NCBI GenBank assembly: GCA_018873225.1
Contig: JAEILZ010000001.1
Coordinates: forward strand, 7,688,001 to 7,752,000
DNA: 64,000 nt
Direction of reading: 5' to 3'
From: [Phialemoniopsis] sp. UDSM-2020
Taxonomy: Eukaryota > Ascomycota > Sordariomycetes > Thyridiales > Thyridiaceae
The translations under genes and the position numbers were made by a program. Numbering within the stretch: position 1 is the first letter of the stretch; each line of letters opens with the position of its first letter. The notes beneath the pieces were generated by a model. That model was given only the letters and a program-made list of their open reading frames with translations. It searched no databases and was not told the DNA's origin. Shown piece after piece: positions 23,299 through 33,679 of the stretch.

Positions 23299-24049
23299 AG
23301 CAAACAACGCATGAGTTGTGTCAGTGACTCGAAACAAATGTGGTTTGTGAGTGCGTTCGCGCGACCAACAGACAAATATGACGAAAGTGACGATGGATGA
23401 TCCGACATCACGTTTGTTGATTGCAGGTTTGATAGCCTACTTAGCTTGGCGGCGTGTTTTAGCCTCAAAACGCGGGTCGCGTTGGGCATCTGGCGGCCGC
23501 TCCAGTGTGCCAGGTGGACCTCGCAATATTCGCCGCCTTATCATTCACCAATCCACATCAAGGCAGGTAGTTGTTGTATGGCATTACAACTCTCACAATA
23601 ACTAGACAAGTGATATTTGTGACCAAGAGCTTGCCAGAAGATGAGTTCGTCTATATCAGGTTACAGTGCATGGATGAAGTTGACGAGTTGTCTTTCTACT
23701 GTCGAGTTACCAGCGACTCCGGCAACTTCACCAAACAGTCACCGTCTTCAATGTTGCACTAGCACTTTGCTTGCTGGGTGACCCTGGTCTCACCTTGATT
23801 TTAAGCCATTACCAGGTGAAGCGTACAACAAACCCCATTCAAGCACGTTCGTCGTCCCAACATAGGCAGCAGATACCTCGGCCTTCCTCAATCCTCCTCT
23901 TGCCAACCGCGCCTTCTCAACCCTCACCTACACTTTCATTTCGGACGATACATAATTTCTTGGTTCGATTCTTCCTGGGCCACTAGAGCTTTGGAAACAT
24001 TTCACGAGTCGATTGGTCATTTGAAAGAGGCTCAGAGGCTGACGTCAGA
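23299..24049. other. divergent intergenic region
   Basis: 751 bases between the GH5 start and the next plus-strand gene. From 23840 it is CT-rich, like a leader. A GGTTCGATTC string at 23962 resembles a tRNA B box, but no A box or cloverleaf fits around it. Confidence 0.45.
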
Positions 24050-25084
24050 ATGCCTGCGTTCCCGAAGGCCGAGGTGGACACCTCAAAGGTCCCCGTCATC
24101 GACCTGACCAAAGCACCCTGCCGCTTCGATGACATCCTCCACCGGTCGCGATGCTTCGCAAGCCAAAGCGCTCCAGGCGGGCACAACAATCTTCGAAACA
24201 TCTTCCCAAGATCACTTACCGCTCACGGCCCCCGCCTCCTCCCATACGCCAAGGATGCATCCGCCATCTATTACGCCCTGAGAGAATCGAGCGAGAAGGA
24301 AGTCACGGCGCAGCTTGAGTGTCTCATCGGAGCGGCCATCGACAAGTTCGCCCTGCGTAACCTCGCATCAGTCAAGTCGTACTGGGTCCAGCTCCCCGGA
24401 GAGGTCGACTTTTGCCATCAACTCAGCGCCATCACTGTCCGCGACCTGGTGCTGTCTCTCACCCTAGGTGGCCGAGGCGCCGGCGCAACCTACCCGTCGC
24501 ACCTTCTGGCTCGCCGACTCGCCATACTGAGTGATCTTTTTGTTCGAGAGGCAAAGGCGTGGGACGAGATCGACGAGGTCACCTGGCTTATTCGCGTCCG
24601 AGCAGATGCGGTCGTCAACGAGCAGACAGCGCACCTTGGAACAAGACGGGGAAATAGCGAGCCTTACCCTGAATGCGGCCCCGCGTACTTCGGCCCAATA
24701 AGGGAGGACTCCGACGATGGCGACGATGAGTACATCGACAAACAAGGTGTCAAGCGGCGTCGCTTCAACACCCCTGACCCCGAGCCGAAGAGGGTGAGCC
24801 GAAAAGAACCCAAGAAGTATGATGGTACACGACGTCTTCTCTTCGAGCGCTCGGACGACCCCAGCTGGGACAAATTGTTCTCCAGTCCTGATCAGCCCTC
24901 GGTTATGGTCAAGAATGATGATGAACCGATGATTGAAGAAGAGGCTGCGCCTACCTTGCCCAAGCCACGCCTGTCTGGATCATCTTTGGGCATGAGTCAA
25001 GGATATACGGACGAGAACCAGGTCCTGAAGCCCGAGCCGTATGACGACAAGACCTCACCGATCCCGGGCGACCATCACGCGTGA
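24050..25084 (+). CDS. hypothetical protein, probably nuclear
   Basis: Intronless, 344 residues, family not recognised. The N-terminal 200 residues look folded and mostly helical (for example AQLECLIGAAIDKFALRN and SHLLARRLAILSDLFVREAKAW). The rest is acidic and disordered, with a bipartite nuclear-localisation pattern around KRRRFNTPDPEPKRV and further basic residues after it. There is no signal peptide or membrane helix. Codon use and the Kozak-like context of the ATG are normal. It is likely a genuine fungal orphan family member, possibly a chromatin or DNA-associated protein, but this is inference. Confidence 0.7.
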   Translation: MPAFPKAEVDTSKVPVIDLTKAPCRFDDILHRSRCFASQSAPGGHNNLRNIFPRSLTAHGPRLLPYAKDASAIYYALRESSEKEVTAQLECLIGAAIDKFALRNLASVKSYWVQLPGEVDFCHQLSAITVRDLVLSLTLGGRGAGATYPSHLLARRLAILSDLFVREAKAWDEIDEVTWLIRVRADAVVNEQTAHLGTRRGNSEPYPECGPAYFGPIREDSDDGDDEYIDKQGVKRRRFNTPDPEPKRVSRKEPKKYDGTRRLLFERSDDPSWDKLFSSPDQPSVMVKNDDEPMIEEEAAPTLPKPRLSGSSLGMSQGYTDENQVLKPEPYDDKTSPIPGDHHA

Positions 25085-25765
25085 TCTCTCGGGTCAGACA
25101 ACATCCTCACTAGGGAATTCGACTGATCGGAAGCAGAGGTCCGTGTGAGATAATGATGTCCTTGTCTTTCCAAGGTCTGATGTGTGGTGTCATGTATGAG
25201 CACCACGATGGGGAAAGACTGCTGTGGATAATGCCTGGTATCAGATGTGTATTTTCAAATTACATGTACCTCATGGGTTGCTAGTTGTGGTTTGATTTCA
25301 GGGAGGGAGGAGAGAATATTGCCGCTTTGTCAACAGGGCAAGATGGATGGAGACAGAAAAAGATGCGCTTCCAGACGGCCACCTGCAACTCTCCAATCGT
25401 GTAGCAAGGCATCATGGCAATGGACCATTTGCTGTCGGCAAGGGATATTGTTCTTGGTGCGATAATACAGAGCAACTTAATGAATATGGAGACATTTGCC
25501 AACCGATATCAACAATGTGACTAATCCACGCTCCAAGGAACACCACTGCATCAAACTGTTCTGTCTGTTACGTGATAAGTGGCGAAGGTTCACGGCCAGC
25601 GGCGCTTTGTTCGGCTGGGACTGCCTTTCGCGGAAGGTCAGTGTCTTAGTTCTTTCCTCCATAACCCCCACGTATCAACCCCGCATATGTCACCACGGTT
25701 CTTATCTCCTAGCTGGCCAACCTACGCAGAGGAGCGAGTATAACTGTGAATCGGCATGATACGCC
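25085..25765. other. intergenic
   Basis: 681 bases between two plus-strand genes. A TGATAA site lies near 25573. No gene is recognised. Confidence 0.45.
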
Positions 25766-27074
25766 ATGATGCTCTGGCTTAATCTGCTTGTTGTCTCTGT
25801 TGTCGGCGCTACGTTATGGCTATGGCGGTTGCACTTCAAGGCATGTCGAAGCTCCTATCCAAGAGTATACAAGGTTGACTGATGAAGAAATAGAGGAGAA
25901 GTATACCGGAGGTATGGCCGAAGAGTGTGGATGCTAAGCAGCCTCTTCCTAATGTCGTTATCGAGCCGCTGTCGGAGTTTGAGTGGGACAAGACAGAGCC
26001 TGTCAAGTTACGGCCATTCAAACCTATTTATCACATTACGATGGGTGAGTTTTTGCTGACAATGACGACTGGCGTCTGGGCGGAAGGCTGACTACGTGAC
26101 AGGGCTCAAACTCGAGAGTCCGTCCAACCTGATTCTCATGGACTGGAATTACAAGACGAGAGTCGAAGCACGCAGGAAGCTGATCCAACAGCATCCCGAC
26201 ATAGTCCTCGGATGCATTCCGGAGGGCGTACCGGCAGTGCGAGAACTTTATGCCTATCTCTTGTCTTACTACTTGCCAGCTCGATACCCCACCATCTTCG
26301 TCGCGCACAAGAAGTCGGGTACATTCCAGAATCTGATATCAGGGACGACCTTCCCACTGACCGCACCTGAGGATCCCAAGGAAGCCTTGGCTATCTTGGG
26401 AGAGACAGTTGAGGATGACATGTTTCTCGTTGCAAACACGGAACACGGACACAAGTCAGTCGCCTATGTCTGCTGTCATCCTTCAGGATTCGACCCTTCG
26501 GCCAAGTTGGGCAAGGGCCTGCAGGAGATTCATGGCCCGGTCCCACACTATGAGAAGATTGGACCGAGTATGGAGAGATTCTTTGGAAGAATGGAGGTGG
26601 GAAAGAATGTGAAAAGGGTCAATGTAAGCCATAGTCGTCATTTCTTCCAACCCTTCCACGTTGGCTAACCTGACTACAGTGGTCCGTAGTTGCGACACCA
26701 GAGTTGTTCACCCTGTCTGAGAACCATGTTCACGTTGGCCAGGAGGTCAGAGCGGACGATGAAATAGACATCGATCAGGCCAGTCTCTCTGTTAATGATC
26801 TCACGCTAGAAAGTTGCTGAATTCTCTGTTGACATTATCGCAGGCCCATTTAAGGTCTGAGCTTCAGACGCTTAGCCGCCTTCCCGAGACGCAAGTACTC
26901 TTATTCTCGTTTAAGACCTTGCTATACCCACTCAAGGACATCAAGGCAGAGGGCTCCGGGCCTGCTCTGGCAGACGCGATTGAGGGATTGACAGCAGGCA
27001 ATGCGCCGGGGATGTGGGTGTACAAAAGTGCTGTGCGCTGGGGCAAGAGCACTTGTAGATACTTGAGGTCATGA
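25766..27074 (+). CDS. DUF3445 / heme-dependent oxidative N-demethylase-like protein, membrane anchored
   Basis: 362 residues in five exons: 25766-25840, 25894-26044, 26103-26623, 26680-26790 and 26844-27074. One N-terminal transmembrane helix (MMLWLNLLVVSVVGATLWLW) precedes a basic stop-transfer. The rest follows the DUF3445 (HDOD) family: MGLKLESP start of the core, DWNYKTR, the LLSYYLPARYPTIF region, HGPVPHYEKIGPSMERFF and the C-terminal LRSELQTLSRLP block. HDOD relatives bind heme b and demethylate secondary amines using electrons from reductase partners. Intron 1 begins with GC (GCATGT), has TGACTGAT-type branch sequence, and is the only join that keeps frame. The donor of intron 4 (GTTAAT) is a best guess; a site a few codons upstream would shorten the loop. 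Confidence 0.75.
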
Positions 27075-27482
27075 CCAAGAAGCTCTTCCGACCATCTGAG
27101 ACACTTCTCGGTCCCAAGTAGCCAGTAAATTATTGTCTCGGGATCAAATCTCCGCCTTTCTTGGATGATGGTGCTCGCTGGAGATGCGTAGCGTGTGGCT
27201 GAAATACAGTTTCGATAGTACTGCCACACAACGCTTGCATAGCATACTCTATCATGGTGATATCACTTGCTTCCATTACTATGCCGCGAGGTTAGTCTGG
27301 CGGGGCATAGCTAGGAAGCTTAAAATAAAGGCTTGACTTGATTTCCCTTTTCCGGAAATGGCGCTGACTGAGGAACCTGGTCATTGTGGAGGTTGGCGGC
27401 CGACGAGCCAAGCGGGCGGGTCCATCAAATACGGTTCTGCGCAGGCTTGAATATTCAAGTCCTCCTTCTCTTTGACATCTTC
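27075..27482. other. intergenic
   Basis: 408 bases between the HDOD-like gene and the cupin gene. An open frame runs into the cupin from 27384, but its first codon is not ATG. Nothing else is seen. Confidence 0.45.
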
Positions 27483-28160
27483 ATGTCACGAGCCGAAACA
27501 ATAAGAATGCTGTCGATGATTCGTGCGCCCATGCCCCCGCGGGCCAACAGGGCGTCCAGCAATCCCGTCACGTACGAGGATGGGGCTTCGGCGCTCGAGT
27601 TCCACGCAGCGGGATCAGATTACGTCCTCCGCAACACATTCCCGCCGTGGGACGACGACAAGCAATCGATCGTGGTACCGCCCTTGCACTTCCACATCCG
27701 CCAGACCGAGCACTTCCAGATCGTGGCTGGCGAGTGCCACCTCTTCAAGGACACCGACGTGGAGATCTGGAAGACGCTCTCCGCCAGCGACCCGGACGCG
27801 CTCAAGACGGCAGCCATCCCGCCACTGACCTACCACACGATCCACAACGCGTCCAGGACCGAGCCGCTGGTGCTCGACGTCAAGCTGACGCCGGAGGACT
27901 ACGAGGCCGAGCAAAAGTTCTTCCGCAACTTCTCTGGCTACATCGACGACTGCAGGAAGGCGGGCACGGCACCGAGTATTTTCCAGCTCATGGTCTTTCT
28001 CAGGGTGGCCGATACGCCCCTGGGCCTCCCGCTCCCTACGCCGTGGCTCCGGATTGCGGGCAGTCGGCTCTTCATGGACGTGATGGGATGGTGGGGGAAG
28101 TGGATGTTGGGATGCCAGGAGAGCTACGAGGAGTACTACACCGAGAAAAAGGACCTTTGA
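27483..28160 (+). CDS. cupin-domain protein
   Basis: Intronless, 225 residues from the ATG at 27483; a Met nine codons in (LSMIRAP) is an alternative. The cupin barrel is visible as VVPPLHFHIRQTEHFQIVAGECHLF near residues 61-85 (His-x-His, then Glu/Gln, typical of metal-binding cupin motif 1) and a second strand set with YHTIHNAS near 121 (motif 2 His). The C-terminal 80 residues are helical and hydrophobic (FQLMVFLRVADTPLGLPLP, LFMDVMGWWGKWML), suggesting membrane association. The reaction is unknown; cupins include dioxygenases, isomerases and storage proteins. It follows the HDOD-like gene on the same strand. Confidence 0.8.
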   Translation: MSRAETIRMLSMIRAPMPPRANRASSNPVTYEDGASALEFHAAGSDYVLRNTFPPWDDDKQSIVVPPLHFHIRQTEHFQIVAGECHLFKDTDVEIWKTLSASDPDALKTAAIPPLTYHTIHNASRTEPLVLDVKLTPEDYEAEQKFFRNFSGYIDDCRKAGTAPSIFQLMVFLRVADTPLGLPLPTPWLRIAGSRLFMDVMGWWGKWMLGCQESYEEYYTEKKDL

Positions 28161-28612
28161 AGACTGAGGGGTCGCCTGCTCCCGAAAAGCCGTCTGATTT
28201 CAAGTACTACCAAGGAAACGCTATTCGTCAAGCTACACGACATAGTGGACTACTGCTGCGATAGTCCTTCACGGCCGATCTCCTCATTTGAGTGGATCTA
28301 TGCACGGATCAACATATGAGGGCACATATGGGTCACGCTTGCAACTGTTTCTGGCGATGGATACTACTGTGTCCCGGGTAATAACATCAATATTGACGGA
28401 CCGGCAGTTGGAATAAGAAAACGGGAGTAGAAATTTATTCCGACACTTAGATCTACAAGAAATGGCAGGTCTGAAGCAATAAAGCTCTGCCAGATCCTGT
28501 TCGTGAGTGAAAGACTGCCTGCTTGTCTTTTCACTTTGTTAACGGGGACTAGCTTGGGCTTGTTATCAACGAGATATCATAAACATCACAAACGTTGCTC
28601 AACTCTTTAGTC
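28161..28612. other. intergenic
   Basis: 452 bases between two plus-strand genes. No feature is recognised. Confidence 0.45.
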
Positions 28613-30514
28613 ATGAGGATCACCAATCAGCACTTCTACGGTGCTCTTCTTCTTTCCTCATGGCAAAATGCTCGAGGATCATGTGCCCCTGCCCCTATTT
28701 GCGACCGTGCCTGTCTCGAGACGTTGATGTCAGACTACTTGGCGGCTCTCGTCGACCATGACTCTTCCAAACTGAACACTACCCCCGACGTGCTATACAC
28801 TGAAAATAGTCAAATCCTTCCCATCGGCACAGGAGAGTGGCAGATCGCAGGTTCGCCGGGCAAGTACCGCCACACCTTCTCCGACCCCGAGGCGCGACAG
28901 GTGGGCACCATCACCACAATCACCGAGAACGGCGTCCGCATCATCTACATCGCCCGCCTGGGGCTCGACGAGACCGGCAGGATCAACGAGATCGAGACGC
29001 AGATCACGCGCGACTCCGCCGGCGCGGCCCTCTACGAAAACATGACCGCCCCAGAGCCAGTCTGGCTCGAAGCCGTGCCCGCGGACAAGCGCATCCCGCG
29101 CTCACAGCTCGTAGCGCAGACGGACAAGTACTACACGGGCATGCAGGGCAACGACCCGCGCGGCGACTACTCCTTCTTCGACGCCGAGTGCGACCGCCTC
29201 GAGGACGCGGTGCAGACGACCAACCAGCGCGGCGGCGAGGCGTACGGGCACTCCAACGACACTGTCTTTGCGTCGCTCGGCTGCGAGGCGCAGTTCCAGA
29301 CCGGGTTCCTCGGGTTCGTGACGAGGATCCGCGCGCGCAGGTTCCCCGTCGTCGACGAGGAGCGAGCAGCCGTGCTCGCGGTAACCACGCTCGACCACAA
29401 CGGCACGGTGCGCGTGCTGCCGGGCGTCAACGGCACGAGTACGCCGATACCGCCGTACTTTGACGTGCCGCGCACGCTGCAGGCGGCCGAGGCGTTTCGG
29501 CTGCGCGGGGACAAGCTTTATCGTATCGAGATGACGCTGACGGAAGTGCCGTATGGTATGCGGTCGCCCTTCTTGGTCGAAGAGGCGGTTTCTAGAGTAC
29601 CGGCCGCGGGTAATGAAGTCACTGGTATTGCGGAGTCGTGCGATCGTGAATGTCTGCTTGGTGTTGTGGACCGGGTTCTCGAGGCTATGCTGGCACATGA
29701 TGCGGCGTTGCTACCACTGGCCGACGACGTGCGGTATTCAGAGAATGGCCAAATACTTGGTATTGGCGATGGCTTGTGGGAAACGCTCGGCAACGTGACA
29801 GACTCCGCCGAGTACGCAGCAAGCTTTGCAGATCCGGCGACTGGGACTGCGGCGTACTGGGGCATGACCAAGGAACAGACGACGTCTGGTGTGCTTGCCC
29901 TTCGTATCAGAGTCAAAGCTGGGAAGATCACCGAGATCGAAGCCATCGACGTCCGCGCGGAGGCAACAGGGAACAGAGGCGGGACTATGACTTTGATGCG
30001 CCCACCGCTGCCTGTCGAGTGGGACGGACGCGCCCTCGGTGCTCTGGACAAGTCTCTCAAGACCAAACCTGAGAATATGTCGTCGATATCCTCGGACCTT
30101 ATTGATGCTTACTTTGAAGGACTCCAAAAGCATTCAAGCGCCAGTGTATCGTTCACACCTGACTGTGTGCGGCGTGACAACGGGGCGCAGACGAATGTTA
30201 GTTGTGCTGCACAACTCGAAGGGCAAGGGCGAAACCCGAATGGGCTTCATAATCTGACAAGGTCTGTCCGCGAGCCGCGGATCTTGGTATCAGACGCGGA
30301 ACTAGGCGTGGTCTTGACGATCGCTATGGTTGACAGCCCCGGAACGGCCCCGGGTCCCTTGGCGCCTACCCAGAGAGTGCCAAGCACTTATATGGTCCCG
30401 CAGCTGATCAAGGTCGTGGATAGTTCCATTTCGAGGATAGAGGGCATGGTCAAGTGGATGCCCTTTGGATACCAGTCCGTTTGGGGCTTTGAATCGACCT
30501 CCAGACGAGACTGA
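28613..30514 (+). CDS. secreted protein with tandemly duplicated DUF8021-type (NTF2-like) modules
   Basis: Intronless, 633 residues. The ATG at 28613 follows a short leader; the frame is open further upstream without an ATG. The first 25 residues resemble a signal sequence ending near GSCA. The protein repeats itself: CDRACL...LYTENSQILPIGTGEW...ITEIETQ-like around residues 30-135 matches CDRECL...RYSENGQILGIGDGLW...KITEIEAID around 343-450. Each is followed by a second module starting LVAQTDKYYTGMQ or LIDAYFEGLQ and containing a Cys near Asp. The layout is therefore NTF2-like A-B-A'-B', each A-B unit corresponding to a typical single DUF8021 protein of about 300 residues. Catalytic residues are not known for the family. 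Function is unassigned. Confidence 0.8.
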   Translation: MRITNQHFYGALLLSSWQNARGSCAPAPICDRACLETLMSDYLAALVDHDSSKLNTTPDVLYTENSQILPIGTGEWQIAGSPGKYRHTFSDPEARQVGTITTITENGVRIIYIARLGLDETGRINEIETQITRDSAGAALYENMTAPEPVWLEAVPADKRIPRSQLVAQTDKYYTGMQGNDPRGDYSFFDAECDRLEDAVQTTNQRGGEAYGHSNDTVFASLGCEAQFQTGFLGFVTRIRARRFPVVDEERAAVLAVTTLDHNGTVRVLPGVNGTSTPIPPYFDVPRTLQAAEAFRLRGDKLYRIEMTLTEVPYGMRSPFLVEEAVSRVPAAGNEVTGIAESCDRECLLGVVDRVLEAMLAHDAALLPLADDVRYSENGQILGIGDGLWETLGNVTDSAEYAASFADPATGTAAYWGMTKEQTTSGVLALRIRVKAGKITEIEAIDVRAEATGNRGGTMTLMRPPLPVEWDGRALGALDKSLKTKPENMSSISSDLIDAYFEGLQKHSSASVSFTPDCVRRDNGAQTNVSCAAQLEGQGRNPNGLHNLTRSVREPRILVSDAELGVVLTIAMVDSPGTAPGPLAPTQRVPSTYMVPQLIKVVDSSISRIEGMVKWMPFGYQSVWGFESTSRRD

Positions 30515-30644
30515 CGAGTTGCAAAGCCCGGACATAACAATGGGTGCTGGCAGTTACGAGAAGAACTCGATGTCATGAAGTTGACCACTTTGCCGGTGGA
30601 TATGAATGGAATGGAAACCACTAGCCTGCTAGCGCTGAGATATA

Positions 30645-31965
30645 CTACTTGTTCCCTTCTAATCCTGAGGTACTTGGTATACGCTCCTCTCTATGGTCTA
30701 TAGATGGCCCCATCGAACTTGAATTGTTCCTCTTGGCATCCGATGAGGCAGTCGCAGCATTCTCCTGATCTGTAGGCAGCTGAGGTAGACTTTCTTCGGA
30801 AAAGTTCTCGGTCATCAGATTCCTGGGCAAGGGCCTGCCACTGACGGCAGAGGGGTGAACGGCAAGGCTGGGTCCACTTGTCCCGGAACTGTCGCCGGTA
30901 GACAAGCCGGGGACGAACTTCCTGAATATTGGCCGCAGGAGAGGTAGACAGCCTGGGTAGATCGTGTTAGTAGGGGCGAGACTGGGGTTTAGGGGCACAA
31001 GACATCTCACTGGCTAGAACGGCCAAATTTAGCTCCACGCCTGCCCATGTCAATGAAAGTCCGAGCTGGTACGGCGCTTCCACAGACTGGGGGTTATACT
31101 GTCGAGTTTGGACTATCTGAAAGGCTGCAGCGATGCACACGCTGGTAGTGACGTGAGCGCAAGTCTTTGAAGGTAGAAGATGGTGAGCATACATCAAACC
31201 GCATGAGAATAGGCCGACGACAGAGATCTTCTGCCCGATCGGCAGCTTCATCCTCAGAACCTCGAATATAGGCAGGGCAAGGATTAGGGTGTCAAGCAGC
31301 GTATGTACAGCGTCTGTCGCAACGTAATAAGTCGCGGCATCCATGGAGCAGTGGCCGTCGACCGTCTTATCCCAGTAGTAGCGGATGGGCGAGCACCGGA
31401 ATATCGTCATGAAGGTGCGGATGATGATCCAGATGGTACAAGCGACGGTCAGGATGATGATGGGCCAACGGATGGGTAGGCGCTGGAACATGCGCCAGTA
31501 GAAGGTGAGGACCGCGATCTTGGAGAAAAAGATGGACCACGAGTAGATGAACTCGCTGACCCAGGTCCAGTGGTTTAGGTTCTGTACGTAGTAGTCGATC
31601 TGGTCCTGGGGCAAGGCCCCGACCATCTGTCCGAGCTTGTAGTGTTGTGCGCCTGAATCATGTTAGCAGGATGCCAGAAGTAGGGCCGGGCCGCGACTCT
31701 GAGACATACAGACGAGAATGAAGGTACAGTAAGCGACTGATAGAAGCTAGACATTGCTCGTTAGCAAAACCTTTCTTCGCAGGGCCGGTGAAGCCTCCGG
31801 CGCAACGGAACAAGGTCTCACCCAAGCGCCCACGGAGAAGCCGTCGTCATACCCCATGCCCATCTTGGTCATGCGCCGCGCCACGAGCCTCAACGCCAGG
31901 GCCAGCGCGGCGAAGGGCATGGGGATCACGGTGCCGGCCCAGACATTCGGGGCTAGGCTCGCCAT
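30645..31965 (-). CDS. Pth11-like / SAT4-family integral membrane protein
   Basis: Fungal rhodopsin-domain membrane protein, 359 residues, exons 31965-31822, 31746-31710, 31652-31193, 31141-31011 and 30952-30645. Seven hydrophobic segments can be traced, starting with PMPFAALALALRLVARR. Family marks are YDDG after helix 1, the FSKIAVLTFYWRMF helix, FRCSPIRYYWD with the conserved Cys, and EAPYQLGLSLTWAGVELNLAVLASCLPCLRPIF before a Ser-rich cytosolic tail. The last intron has a CTACTAAC branch site. Such proteins are candidate GPCR-like sensors (Pth11 in Magnaporthe), but many have unknown roles. The first exon starts at the first in-frame ATG; a short upstream exon cannot be excluded. Confidence 0.83.
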
Positions 31966-32569
31966 GCCTGGGTCTCGCGACGGCACAACAAGGACATTGC
32001 TACTTGCGCGCGATTGAAGAAGACGCACGAATCCGTCTGTCGCGTCTGGGTCCTTCGGGATTGGCAAAAGGAGTAGAGAAAAACCTGGAGAAAAAAGAGG
32101 GGCATCGTGTGGAGAATGAATCCTTCTGATAGCACGCCTTGCAGTTGCATCAGGTCTAGTGACCCGCTGGGGCGGCGTTCGTGATGGAGGGACATGGGGA
32201 GCTGTGGATGGTCAGGCTGGGCAGACTAGACTGAACATTGCCTAATGCTGAGTATCTAGTCCGGCCATGTCGTCCCCCCCTCTTTCTTATCATGCCAGGT
32301 ACGCTGTCTCTGAAAGCTTGCGGCTTTGACAGAGGCTAAGAGACATGCAGGTAAATGACTCAAATGCTCAAAATCAGGCGATGAAGCCTTTTTTGTTGAA
32401 GAGGGATCCCGCGCGTGGTATGGAAGGCATTGATATAACCCGGCCTGCTCCCTCACACATTCGAGATCAGATAGCATCTGCCGAGGTACGAAGAGATCAT
32501 TGCGTAGCAAAGATATAATCATGGCATCATACTATTGGAAAACAGTTCATTTACAAACACATATAACCA
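31966..32569. other. intergenic, same-strand genes
   Basis: About 600 bases upstream of the Pth11-like gene and downstream of the dioxygenase gene. The in-frame extension 31966-32067 lacks an ATG. No other feature is recognised. Confidence 0.4.
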
Positions 32570-33679
32570 TCAGATCTCTCCCCTTTGCCTTGCGGCAATG
32601 CTCGCTGGGTGGTTGACTCTTGCCCTCAGCAGCCTCTCCCGTTGCCAGTCCCCAGCCTTGACGTCCTCATACTTGGCCGTCTCCCCAGGCGCCACGCAGG
32701 TGGGGATCGTCCTGATCATCACGTCTTGGCTTGGGGCAAAGAAGTACGCGAGACTGTACCTCTCCCTCCCACTGATGTTGCGCACCCGGTGGACAGTGCT
32801 CACAAACTTGTCGTTGGTGGCACGCTCCAAGAAGTCACCGACGTTGACGACCAGACTTCCTTCCACGGGCGGCGCCGGGATCCAGTGCCCATTGGCGTTG
32901 AGGACTTCGAGCGCCGGGGTGTCGGTCAACTGGTTGACCAGCGTGATCCACGAGTAGTCAGCGTGTGCCCCTAACCCGATTGCGTCGTCGGCGGTGGTGG
33001 GCTGAGGCGGATAGTGCAGGGCTCGGATGCCTGCCATGGGGAAGGAGAGCATGTGGTCGAAGTATCCCTCCTCCAAGTCGAGCGCGAGGGCGATCATGCG
33101 CAGCAGGGTCGTAGCAAAGCTCTGCGCTGCCGCGCGGTACTCGTAGATGATGCTGCGGAATGCGCTCGGGTTCTCGGGCCACTGGTTCAGAGGTGGAGGA
33201 GGATATGTCGATAGGTCCAAGTCGGCGGGAGCATTCTGTTCGGGGTCATACGGATCATCCGCGATGCTGAATGCTTCCTTCAGATCGCCGGGGGTTCGAG
33301 TGTCGAGCCGCGTCTCGAGAAGGGCTTCGTAGCCTTTGATAGTCGGCGACTTGTTTATGTGGATTCTCATCTTTTCTTCCTGCGGCTGGCCAAAGAAGTC
33401 CTTGACCACAGTTGTCGTCCGCTCTTGCAGATCTGGACTGATCCCGTGGTTCATAGCATATAAAAACCCAACCTTGGTGAAAGCATCGTAGACTTCTCTG
33501 GCGACTGCACGTCGTTCTTCAACGTTTGACGATGTTGCGTTCTTGAAGTCCACAGTCGGGATGCTATCGAAGGTTGGCTTGAGATCGCTTCCGCTCAGGA
33601 CCTTACGCTTCTGTGTGCCCTTGCCGGCGTGGAAGATAACCTCCCGCTCGTCATTGTCAACTAGTGCACCTGGAGCCAT
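32570..33679 (-). CDS. 2-oxoglutarate/Fe(II)-dependent dioxygenase, isopenicillin N synthase-like
   Basis: Intronless, 369 residues. The N-terminal DIOX_N domain (SIPTVDFKNA through GFLYAMNHGI, residues 40-80) is followed by the 2OG-Fe(II) oxygenase fold with the iron triad His239-x-Asp241 (GAHADYSW) and His297 (STVHRVRN), and the 2OG-binding Arg-x-Ser (RYS, 307-309). All key residues are intact. The family includes isopenicillin N synthase, thymine 7-hydroxylase and many small-molecule hydroxylases. It is transcribed divergently from an NCS1 nucleobase permease over a promoter packed with GATA-factor sites, so a role in oxidising an imported pyrimidine or other N-heterocycle (for example thymine 7-hydroxylase-like) is a reasonable but unproven inference. 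Confidence 0.9.
   Translation of the reverse strand: MAPGALVDNDEREVIFHAGKGTQKRKVLSGSDLKPTFDSIPTVDFKNATSSNVEERRAVAREVYDAFTKVGFLYAMNHGISPDLQERTTTVVKDFFGQPQEEKMRIHINKSPTIKGYEALLETRLDTRTPGDLKEAFSIADDPYDPEQNAPADLDLSTYPPPPLNQWPENPSAFRSIIYEYRAAAQSFATTLLRMIALALDLEEGYFDHMLSFPMAGIRALHYPPQPTTADDAIGLGAHADYSWITLVNQLTDTPALEVLNANGHWIPAPPVEGSLVVNVGDFLERATNDKFVSTVHRVRNISGRERYSLAYFFAPSQDVMIRTIPTCVAPGETAKYEDVKAGDWQRERLLRARVNHPASIAARQRGEI

Noticed and set aside
23955..23985. Possible tRNA B box (GGTTCGATTC)
   Set aside because: No matching A box, acceptor stem or anticodon arm at the required distances.
29102..29698. 198-codon minus-strand frame inside the DUF8021 gene
   Set aside because: Shadow of the long intronless plus-strand gene; Arg-rich with no domain.
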